A stretch of 64,000 nt of DNA from Oscillospiraceae bacterium (GTDB taxonomy: Bacteria > Bacillota > Clostridia > Oscillospirales > Oscillospiraceae). The stretch's first letter is position 1; each line of letters starts with the position of its first letter. The translations under genes and the position numbers were made by a program. The stretch covers positions 1-64,000 of the forward strand of contig CACYYN010000008.1 of NCBI GenBank assembly GCA_902778665.1, written 5' to 3'. Below are positions 53,774 to 60,887 of this stretch, in pieces. The notes under the pieces were generated by a model. It searched no databases. It worked only from the letters and a program-made list of their open reading frames with translations, and was not told where the DNA came from.

Positions 53774-55303
53774 TTATGCGGTATATTTATGCAGCGTCGC
53801 GCGGACAGCGCCTTTTCCAGCAGTCAGTTCCTTAAAATAGGAGCAGACCTTTTCAGCAAGACCGGCTTCATACAGATCCACACCGAAGATTTTGGCATTG
53901 GAGAGAAGCGGACGGAGTGCGTCAGTGTCCGGCTCTGTGCCGAGCTGATATCCTGCCACATAGGGCTGAACATCTGCCAGCAGCGGATCGGGGCTGGGCT
54001 CAAAGGCATTCCCATTGTCATCTACAGCCATCAGATAGCGCAGCCAGCCCGCGAACACCAGCGGGATCAGCTTCAGGTTATTCACATCCAGCTCGTCGGA
54101 GGCAAGATAAGCCTTGATGGTCTCGCCGAAACGGATCGGAAGCTTCTGGGAGGTATCGGATGCAATACGCTGCGGAGTATCGGGCATGAAAGGATTGGGG
54201 ATGCGGACATTCAGAACGGTATCGATAAAGTTCTTCGGCTGAATGATGCCGGGATCCGTAACCACAGGAAGGCCCTCTTTATAACCGATGGTATTGACCA
54301 GGTTTTTCAGGTCCTCATCCTGCATCTCCTGCCAGATGTGCTGATAACCCAGCAGGCAGCCGTAGACGGCCAGAGCAGTGTGCAGAGGATTGAGGCAGGT
54401 GCACACCTTCATTCGCTCCACTTTATCAACGGTGGCGCGATCGGTGAAGTAGATGCCGGCCTTTTCCAGCGGCGGGCGGCCGTTGGGGAAGTTGTCTTCA
54501 ATGACAAGATACTCGCTCTCCTCGGCATTGACGAAAGGTGTTCCGGCTGCGAGCCCGTCCTTCTCCAGCATGGCGGAGACAGATGAATCCGGGCCCGGGG
54601 TGATTTTATCAATCATAGACCAGGGGAAGGATACCTTTTCGTTCAGCCAGGTATTGAAACCTTCGCCACCCCATTTTTTCGCAAAGGTGGTGATGGCGGC
54701 ACGAAGCTTGTCACCGTTGTGGGAGCAGTTGTCCATGCTGACCATGGCCAGAGGCTGCCTGTTTTTCAGGTAACGGGCGCAAAGGAGAGCAGTCAGCTTG
54801 CCCATATAGCTGGTGGCGGCTTCCGGACCGGCTGCGAGATCGGCAGCGACGTCCGGCAGGAATTCGCCTTTGCCGTCAACCAGGCTGTAGCCTTTTTCCG
54901 TGATGGTGAAGCTCACCATCTGGAGAGATGGATTCTCAAAAATCTCTTTCAGACGTGCTTCGTTGCCGTAAAGATAGACCTTTTCGGCGATAGAACCTAC
55001 AACAGCTTTCTCCACATTGCCGTCAGCACGGAGCGTGACTTTTACTGTCAGGTTGTCATTTGCTTCCGGCTTCTTCTCCCGGCGCTCTGCAGCGATAATT
55101 CCGGTTTCCGCTTCACCGGCGTCGAGAAGCCTCTGGCAGGCGTCCGCCTGAAAGGCCTTGAAGATATTGCCGGCTCCGAAATGCAGCCAGGTGGGATTTG
55201 CTTTCGTCTTTTCCACCATAGCGTCACGGTCAAAGGCAGGAAGGCGATAGCCCATCGATTCCCAGGCAGCCCGATTTTTGAGAGACTCGTTGTTTAAAAT
55301 CAT
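53774..55303 (-). CDS. uxuB: Mannitol dehydrogenase family oxidoreductase, probable fructuronate reductase
   Basis: 509 residues. The Rossmann start WLHFGAGNIFKAFQ, SMDNCSHNGDKLR (about residues 190-202) and the C-terminal block with CTCLNPLHTALAVYG containing the catalytic-site NxxH are polyol/uronate dehydrogenase features. Fructuronate reductase (D-mannonate + NAD = D-fructuronate) is inferred because uxuA precedes it with a 4-base overlap; tagaturonate reductase or another polyol enzyme is possible from sequence alone. Confidence 0.87.
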   Translation of the reverse strand: MILNNESLKNRAAWESMGYRLPAFDRDAMVEKTKANPTWLHFGAGNIFKAFQADACQRLLDAGEAETGIIAAERREKKPEANDNLTVKVTLRADGNVEKAVVGSIAEKVYLYGNEARLKEIFENPSLQMVSFTITEKGYSLVDGKGEFLPDVAADLAAGPEAATSYMGKLTALLCARYLKNRQPLAMVSMDNCSHNGDKLRAAITTFAKKWGGEGFNTWLNEKVSFPWSMIDKITPGPDSSVSAMLEKDGLAAGTPFVNAEESEYLVIEDNFPNGRPPLEKAGIYFTDRATVDKVERMKVCTCLNPLHTALAVYGCLLGYQHIWQEMQDEDLKNLVNTIGYKEGLPVVTDPGIIQPKNFIDTVLNVRIPNPFMPDTPQRIASDTSQKLPIRFGETIKAYLASDELDVNNLKLIPLVFAGWLRYLMAVDDNGNAFEPSPDPLLADVQPYVAGYQLGTEPDTDALRPLLSNAKIFGVDLYEAGLAEKVCSYFKELTAGKGAVRATLHKYTA

Positions 55304-56391
55304 TTCTCAGCGTCCTCCTTGTCCATCAGATCCCATGCGCCAAGCATATACATGATGCCGAGGGCACGGTCATATAAGCCGTAACCGGGGCGGCAGTTTT
55401 CCGGACCCTCGCCCCAGAGATGGCGGCCGTGATCCGGGCGGATATAGCCTTCAAATCCACAGTCGTGGTAGGCACGCAGAATGTCAAGAATGCCGGTTTC
55501 ACCTTCGCAGTCACGGTGGGAAACTTCAGAGAAGTCACCGTTGGGATAATGCCGGACGTTGCGGATATGGGCGAAAGCAATGCGATCGCAATGCTTTCGG
55601 ACGATGGCAGCAACGTTGTTTTCCGGGTTGGCATTCAGGCTGCCGGAGCAAAGTGTCAGACAGTTGTAGGGGTCATCCACCATGCTCAGGAAGCGGTCTA
55701 CCGCTTCGGCATCCGTCATCAGGCGGGGGAGACCGAAAATATCCCAAGGGGGATCATCCATGTGGATAGCCATTTTAATGTCGCACTCATGGCAGACAGG
55801 CATCAGCTTCTCCAGGAAGTACTTCAGGTTTTCCCAGAGCTTTTCTTTCGTGATGCCCTTGTATGCACGGAACAGCTCACCGAGATGGGACATACGTTCC
55901 GGCTCCCAGCCGGGGAAGGTCATACCGTTTTCCTCTTCCTCTGCCAGAATATAGTTTGCCATTTCACGGGGATCTTCTTTGATTTTTTCCGTTTCGTAAT
56001 AGAGAGCGGTGGAGCCATCCTCCAGAGGATGGAAGAGGTCGGTTCTGGTCCAGTCAAACACCGGCATAAAGTTGTAGCAGATTACTTTTACGCCGAAAGG
56101 TGCCAGGTTCCGGATGGTCTGGATATAGTTTTCAATGTAATGGTCGCGGGTCGGCAGGCCGATTTTGATATCATCGTGGACATTGACGGATTCCACCACG
56201 TCCATATTGAAGCCGTAGGGCTCCAGCTGTTTCTGGACTTCGGCGATCTCTTCCGGCTCCCAGATCTCTCCTGGCAGTTTGTGGTGCAGAGCCCAGACAA
56301 TTGTGCTTACGCCCGGAATCTGTTTGATGTACGAGAGAGGGATCTTGTCATTGTCTTCGCCGTACCAGCGAAACCCCATTTGCATCGGCAT
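55300..56391 (-). CDS. uxuA: Mannonate dehydratase
   Basis: 363 residues. Family blocks: MGFRWYGEDNDKIPLSYIKQ at the start, IHMDDPPWDIFGLPRLMTD with the metal ligands, CSGSLNANPENNV, FAHIRNVR, and RPDHGRHLWGE late in the protein. It dehydrates D-mannonate to 2-keto-3-deoxygluconate in glucuronate breakdown. The uronate isomerase and KDG kinase/aldolase genes are not in the window. ATG 56391 has AAAAGGAG upstream. Confidence 0.95.
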   Translation of the reverse strand: MPMQMGFRWYGEDNDKIPLSYIKQIPGVSTIVWALHHKLPGEIWEPEEIAEVQKQLEPYGFNMDVVESVNVHDDIKIGLPTRDHYIENYIQTIRNLAPFGVKVICYNFMPVFDWTRTDLFHPLEDGSTALYYETEKIKEDPREMANYILAEEEENGMTFPGWEPERMSHLGELFRAYKGITKEKLWENLKYFLEKLMPVCHECDIKMAIHMDDPPWDIFGLPRLMTDAEAVDRFLSMVDDPYNCLTLCSGSLNANPENNVAAIVRKHCDRIAFAHIRNVRHYPNGDFSEVSHRDCEGETGILDILRAYHDCGFEGYIRPDHGRHLWGEGPENCRPGYGLYDRALGIMYMLGAWDLMDKEDAEK

Positions 56392-56447
56392 ATATTTTTC
56401 TCCTTTTCTAAAAGTGCTTAGATAACCTTGCCTATAGTATCAGATAA

Positions 56448-56463
56448 ATTGAAAACCTTCAAT
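56448..56463. promoter_or_regulatory. Small dyad upstream of uxuA
   Basis: ATTGAA and TTCAAT flank AACC. On the minus strand TTGAAG followed 17 bases later by TACTAT could be the uxuA promoter, with the dyad over its -35 box. Weak evidence. Confidence 0.35.
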
Positions 56464-56547
56464 AACAGATCGGATCATGTAGCGCAAATTCTTTGTGTTG
56501 CCCTTTCACGGCAGGAAAGCAGCGTAAATCAGCTATGTGTGATGCTG

Positions 56548-57234
56548 TCAGCCCGCCTGCTGCAGAAAATAATCCGGGAATCTTGCTGCAATCGAAGCTT
56601 CATCTACGAGATATCGCGACAGATGCTGCTGAAGCAGCTTTTTTGCTTCTTCTGCATCACGTTTTTTAATGCTCTCAACGATTGCCTCATGGTCTTCTAT
56701 AATCTGAAGATTGTGCAGAGAGGAGAGCGAGATACTGCGTACCCTGTCAAAGTGAATCTGAAGATTTTGCATAAGCTGATAAATCTCCATGTTGCGGGTG
56801 ATCTCAAAAAAGGCACGGTGAAACTCATCATCTTTCTGCAGCAGCTTCTCAGATGCATTGTTCTGAAAATAGACCTTCTGGAGAGCAATGTTTTCCTCAA
56901 ACCGAAGAAGATCTTCCTCCGTCCGTTGCAGGCAAACCTGCTCTATGACAGCGCTTTCCATGGTGTAGCGCATGAATCCTGCTTCTTCAACAAGCCTGCT
57001 GTCAATCAGCGCAATGGAGGTCTTCTTCTGCGGTATTATTTCGATCAGCTTTACCTTCGCGAGCTCAGACAATGCCTCACGAATCGGTGTTCTCGAAATG
57101 GACAGGGCAGCAGAGAGCTCATTTTCACTGATCTGGCTGCCCGGTGCCAGTTCAAGGGTTATGATGTTTTCTTTCAGCACACGAAGCGCATAATCTTTTG
57201 CGGTTTCGTGGGGAAGTATTTCGTGTATCTTCAT
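56548..57234 (-). CDS. GntR family regulator, FadR (FCD) type
   Basis: 228 residues. Winged-helix N-terminus with ISENELSAALSISRTPIREA (about residues 35-54), the GntR recognition helix, then an all-helical FCD domain with the histidine/aspartate metal-ligand pattern (DDEFHRAFFEI and IIEDHEAIVES). It lies 10 bases downstream of dctM and upstream of uxuA, so it probably senses a uronate or mannonate and controls both blocks. The start codon ATG 57234 lacks a strong ribosome binding site. Confidence 0.9.
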   Translation of the reverse strand: MKIHEILPHETAKDYALRVLKENIITLELAPGSQISENELSAALSISRTPIREALSELAKVKLIEIIPQKKTSIALIDSRLVEEAGFMRYTMESAVIEQVCLQRTEEDLLRFEENIALQKVYFQNNASEKLLQKDDEFHRAFFEITRNMEIYQLMQNLQIHFDRVRSISLSSLHNLQIIEDHEAIVESIKKRDAEEAKKLLQQHLSRYLVDEASIAARFPDYFLQQAG

Positions 57235-57244
57235 GGGAAGGGAA

Positions 57245-58525
57245 TCAGGCGCCGTATACAAGATTCGGCAGCCAGAGGACTGCGGTGGGGAAGAAAATCA
57301 TGAAGAGGATGACGAGCACTACAGCGAGATAGAACGGCCATCCGTAACGGAAGGTTTCTTCCACTGGGCAGCCCATAATGTCAGAGACAGAGTAGAGTGC
57401 TACACCGACAGGCGGGGTCATGACGCCGAAGGTGACGGTGGTCATCATGATCATACCAAACACGACTTCGTTGACACCGATATTCCGCATAACCGGCAGC
57501 AGAATCGGTGTGAGAATCAGAGCAATAACCGTTGTTTCCATAAACATGCCGCAAATGGCGAGGAAGATCACCACCAGGAAGAGCAGTATGGTGGGGTTGG
57601 AGGTCATAGAGGTAAGGGCATTGGCAATGGAAACGGTGATATCGTCATATACAACACCATAGCCAAACACACCGGAGAAGGCAAGGATGATGGTGATAAC
57701 GGTTACGTCTTTTACGCTGTCGCGGAGCGTCTGTTTGAAGGTTTCCCAGGTGAGGTCTCTGTAAATCACACAGCCGACCAGAAGGGCGTAAGCACAGGCG
57801 AAGGATCCGGACTCAGTGGGGCTCATAACGCCGAAACGGATCAGCACGATAAGAAGAATCGGGAAGAGCATAGCCCAGATGCTTTCAAAAAAAGAAGTGA
57901 TAATTTCCTTGAAGGGGGCCGGTTTCTCGTGCTCCGGCTTATAACCGAAGTGGTGTGCACTCCAGGAGGTCGCCAGCATGAGCAGCACGCACATCAGAAT
58001 ACCGGGCACCCAGCCGGCCATGAAGAGCCGGCCGATCGAGACCTCGCCGACAGTGCCGAAAATGATCAGCCCCATGCTGGGTGGAATGGTTGCAACAATC
58101 AGGCCGGAGAGGCCGTTGATGGCCGCAGACCAGCCGCGAGAATAGCCCAGGCGCAGCATTTCAGGCCCGAGAATACGGGTTTCCATGGCAGCGTCAGCTG
58201 CAGCAGAACCGGAAACACCGCCCATCAAAGTGCTGAGCAGACAGGAGACCTGGCCCATGTTGCCCCACATGTGCCCCGTGCAGGCGTTGCAGAAACGCGT
58301 GAGCCGTTTGGTGATGCCGCAGGAGTTCATCAGATTGCCTGCCAGAATGAAGAGGGGGATGGCAAGCATGGTGAAGCTCTGGGAGGTGGAAATAGACTTC
58401 TGGACCAGAACCGTCAGTGGGAGGTCACGGATCAGGAAGAAGGACAGGCCGCTGATGCCGATGGAAAATGCCACAGGCATGCCTAAAAACAGCAGCACAA
58501 GAAAAACGATTATAGCGTAATACAT
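57245..58525 (-). CDS. dctM: TRAP transporter large permease subunit DctM
   Basis: 426 residues with about twelve helices. FLVLLFLGMPVAFSIGISGL, MLAIPLFILAGNLMNSCGIT, LMGGVSGSAAADAAMETRI and TPPVGVALYSVSDI are DctM signatures. It is the ion-coupled channel of a tripartite ATP-independent transporter, acting with DctQ and the DctP binding protein. It overlaps dctQ by one base. Confidence 0.96.
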   Translation of the reverse strand: MYYAIIVFLVLLFLGMPVAFSIGISGLSFFLIRDLPLTVLVQKSISTSQSFTMLAIPLFILAGNLMNSCGITKRLTRFCNACTGHMWGNMGQVSCLLSTLMGGVSGSAAADAAMETRILGPEMLRLGYSRGWSAAINGLSGLIVATIPPSMGLIIFGTVGEVSIGRLFMAGWVPGILMCVLLMLATSWSAHHFGYKPEHEKPAPFKEIITSFFESIWAMLFPILLIVLIRFGVMSPTESGSFACAYALLVGCVIYRDLTWETFKQTLRDSVKDVTVITIILAFSGVFGYGVVYDDITVSIANALTSMTSNPTILLFLVVIFLAICGMFMETTVIALILTPILLPVMRNIGVNEVVFGMIMMTTVTFGVMTPPVGVALYSVSDIMGCPVEETFRYGWPFYLAVVLVILFMIFFPTAVLWLPNLVYGA

Positions 58526-59031
58526 CAGGCAATCTCCCTTCCTTCTGCTTTTTTCATTTCCTGGTCGGCAGGCGTTTTGATCCGTTCAATCAGCTTGAGT
58601 GCGGTAGAGATAATCATAAAAAACGCGCCTGTCGGGACGGCCATAGTAACCCAGCCGTAGCTGATACCGAGTGCGGTGATCTGACGCTTCCAACCGGTCC
58701 TTGTCATACGGATGCCGTAATACACAAGGATGCAGAGGAACACCAGAATCATAATCTTGAAAATGATGTCGAGCGCCTTCTGGGCTTTTTTCGGCAGCCG
58801 TTTTGCAAACATATCAATTCCGATAAGACCGGAACCACGCACGGCTATATCGCTGCCGAAGAAGATTAGCCATGCGAAAGCTACCAGGGCAACATCCTGT
58901 GCCCAGTTGAGCGGGTGCTTCAGTGTGCGCATAAGAGCAGAGATGAAGACGAGAGCCGCAAGGCCTCCGAGAAGGAACATGGCCAGAACCTCTTCAAATC
59001 TGCAGAAAGCTTTATAGATCTTTTTTATCAT
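58525..59031 (-). CDS. dctQ: TRAP transporter small permease subunit DctQ
   Basis: 168 residues with four helices. NWAQDVALVAFAWLIFFGSDIAVR (given in part) and the GSGLIGIDMF pattern match DctQ/YiaM. ATG 59031 follows GAGGATAAGATAC; a TTG five codons earlier overlaps that site. Works with DctM. Confidence 0.94.
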   Translation of the reverse strand: MIKKIYKAFCRFEEVLAMFLLGGLAALVFISALMRTLKHPLNWAQDVALVAFAWLIFFGSDIAVRGSGLIGIDMFAKRLPKKAQKALDIIFKIMILVFLCILVYYGIRMTRTGWKRQITALGISYGWVTMAVPTGAFFMIISTALKLIERIKTPADQEMKKAEGREIA

Positions 59032-59060
59032 GTATCTTATCCTCAAAAACTTTCAAAAAC

Positions 59061-59090
59061 GGGGATATCATCCACGCAGGAGATATCCCC
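59061..59090 (-). terminator. Intercistronic hairpin between dctP and dctQ
   Basis: GGGGATATC and GATATCCCC pair perfectly; read on the minus strand it is followed by GTTTTTG. Placed right after dctP, it would let most transcripts stop there, giving more binding protein than permease. Confidence 0.75.
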
Positions 59091-59131
59091 GACTGAATTA
59101 ATTGCTTTACCTGTGCGGGATCAGAAGCAGA

Positions 59132-60109
59132 TTATGCAATGCCGGCTTCTTTGTAGAGCTGTTCACGAAGCTCTGTCCAGCCGAGCTGCTCGTAAGCGGT
59201 CTTAGCTGCTTCTTCAAATGCAGCGCGGTCGACTTCCACGATCTGCATGCCGTTATCGGTAAGAATCTGTGCCATCTCATCCTGAGCTGCTTCCACTTCC
59301 TTAGCAGAGGTGTATGCGCACTCATAGAAGTCCTTCTTCACGATTTCCTGATACTCTTCGGGGAGAGACTGGAACCAGGTCTCGCCGCAGACAACCATGT
59401 TAAAGAGGTTGATGTGCTCGGTCTTGCTGCAGTACTCGCAGACTTCATAGATCTTGCTGGAGACAAGGGAGGTGAACTGAGCTTCGCAGCCGTCAATAGC
59501 CTTGGTCTGGATGCCGTTGTAAACTTCGCCCCAGCCGATGTTGTAAGCGGTTGCGCCGAGAGCTTCGATGGACTTGGAGTAAGGAGCAGCACCCGGAGTA
59601 CGAATGACAACACCCTTCAGGTCTTCCGGCTTGGTCCATGCTTCATGGCCGCAGAAGGAACGTGCACCGTCATAGTAGTTGTAGCAAAGGCCACGGAGAC
59701 CTTCAGCTGCCAGAGCTTCGTCCCAGCCTTTGAAGGTTTCGGTTTCCATGACTTTGCAGCCGTCATCATAGTTGTTGACAAAGTAAGCCATGTTCATGAT
59801 GCCCATATCGGGGACATAGCTGGAGAGACGGCCTGCGTCGGTGAGAACAGCAATGTTCATGCCCTGCAGAGCCTGGTCGATCATGTCTTCCTCAGCGCCG
59901 AGCTGGCTGGAAGGGTAAATGGTGACTTTTACATGTCCGTCGGTATCTTCAAAAATTTTGTCTGCTGCGGCTTTCATGCCGGCGTAAATCATGGAGGTAT
60001 CGGTCTGTGTGGTGGAGAGCTTGAGCTCATAGGTCTTATCTGCGCTGGCAGAAGCACAGAGTGCAAATACCATGCAGAGAGCAAGGATCAGCGCGAAAAG
60101 TTTTTTCAT
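59132..60109 (-). CDS. dctP: TRAP transporter substrate-binding protein DctP
   Basis: 325 residues. Signal peptide (1-23, ending ASASA), then the DctP fold with YPSSQLGAEEDMIDQALQG, and DLKGVVIRTPGAAPYSKSIE containing the arginine that binds the substrate carboxylate. The linked uxuA/uxuB and FadR-type regulator make a hexuronate or aldonate such as glucuronate or mannonate the likely cargo (inference). GGAGG precedes the ATG. Confidence 0.94.
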   Translation of the reverse strand: MKKLFALILALCMVFALCASASADKTYELKLSTTQTDTSMIYAGMKAAADKIFEDTDGHVKVTIYPSSQLGAEEDMIDQALQGMNIAVLTDAGRLSSYVPDMGIMNMAYFVNNYDDGCKVMETETFKGWDEALAAEGLRGLCYNYYDGARSFCGHEAWTKPEDLKGVVIRTPGAAPYSKSIEALGATAYNIGWGEVYNGIQTKAIDGCEAQFTSLVSSKIYEVCEYCSKTEHINLFNMVVCGETWFQSLPEEYQEIVKKDFYECAYTSAKEVEAAQDEMAQILTDNGMQIVEVDRAAFEEAAKTAYEQLGWTELREQLYKEAGIA

Positions 60110-60162
60110 TTTCTTTTCCTCCTAAATAATTGCGGGATTACGGCCCGTACCGATCTGAGTAT

Positions 60163-60203
60163 ATTTTAGCGCAAAATATTCAACTTGTCTACTAGTAAAC
60201 AAG
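60163..60203 (-). promoter_or_regulatory. dctP promoter and GntR-type operator
   Basis: On the minus strand TAGACA (60186-60191) and TAAAAT (60163-60168) are 17 bases apart. The -35 box lies within CTTGTCTACTAGTAAACAAG (60184-60203), a 20-base palindrome with one mismatch, the shape of a FadR/GntR operator. The adjacent regulator is the natural candidate to bind it. Confidence 0.75.
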
Positions 60204-60230
60204 CACAAAAAACGCCATCGTTTTTTGTGC
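60203..60230. repeat. Perfect inverted repeat upstream of dctP
   Basis: GCACAAAAAACG and CGTTTTTTGTGC form a perfect 12-base-pair stem with loop CCAT; AACGCCAT in it is also complementary to ATGGCGTT at 60247-60254. It could be an extra regulatory site or a terminator separating the divergent units. Confidence 0.55.
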
Positions 60231-60329
60231 AGGATAGACAAAAACAATGGCGTTGAAAAAGCGGTGCTTGAAAATAAGAAAGCCCCACGTTACACTTTAT
60301 GATAGTCCGACTGAAGGAGAATGAAGAGC

Positions 60330-60887
60330 ATGGTTCTGTATTCCGCTGAAATGAAGCACAGCGCCGAAACGGTGAAAAAGTTTACACTGCTGCAGTACAA
60401 CACCTTTGAATGGTGGAGAAAGGGGCTTCTGCTCCTGTTCTCGGCGGCACTCATCCTTTTCGGTATTTCGGTGCACTCGCCGATTCCGATGATTTTATGC
60501 CTTTTCGCAGGCTGTTTTTTGCTGACCAATATCAATTCAAGAGCGTCTTCCGTTGCCGACGGGGTGATCGAGGCCATGAAAGGGAGCTTCCCGCATCTCA
60601 CCTACAGCTTTACGGAATCCGGTTTTTCAGATGGGGAAGACAGGCCGACCGTTCCCTACAAAAACCTCTATCGGCTGATCTCCGATGAGCAGTATCTTTA
60701 CCTTTTTATCAGTAAAGCGTCCGGCTATATGATAGACAGAACGACGGTTCAGGGAGAAGGCGGCCCAGAGGGATTGATGAAGCTGCTCTCTGAGAAATCG
60801 GGGCTTTCCTGGACGAAGCCGTTTTCTCTTCTTACCTTTAATCTTTATTCATTCCGATCAGGTCAAGGGCTTCGAAAGAAACGGTGA
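60330..60887 (+). CDS. YcxB-like membrane protein
   Basis: 185 residues. A short N-terminal beta segment, two membrane helices (about 32-70, LLLLFSAALILFGISV and MILCLFAGCFLL), then a cytosolic YcxB-like C-terminal domain with VPYKNLYRLISDEQYLYLFI. Function unknown. ATG 60330 is preferred to ATG 60321 because AGGAG at 60315-60319 leaves proper spacing only for the former. The last 50 bases overlap the convergent GH31 gene. Confidence 0.8.
   Translation: MVLYSAEMKHSAETVKKFTLLQYNTFEWWRKGLLLLFSAALILFGISVHSPIPMILCLFAGCFLLTNINSRASSVADGVIEAMKGSFPHLTYSFTESGFSDGEDRPTVPYKNLYRLISDEQYLYLFISKASGYMIDRTTVQGEGGPEGLMKLLSEKSGLSWTKPFSLLTFNLYSFRSGQGLRKKR

Noticed and set aside
57233-58486. Plus-strand frame of 417 codons antisense to dctM
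   Set aside because: Composition rich in His, Asp, Gly and Gln, no ribosome binding site, and the opposite strand encodes an unmistakable DctM.
59102-60169. Plus-strand frame of 355 codons antisense to dctP
   Set aside because: The minus strand carries a complete TRAP binding protein with signal peptide; the antisense frame has no family features.
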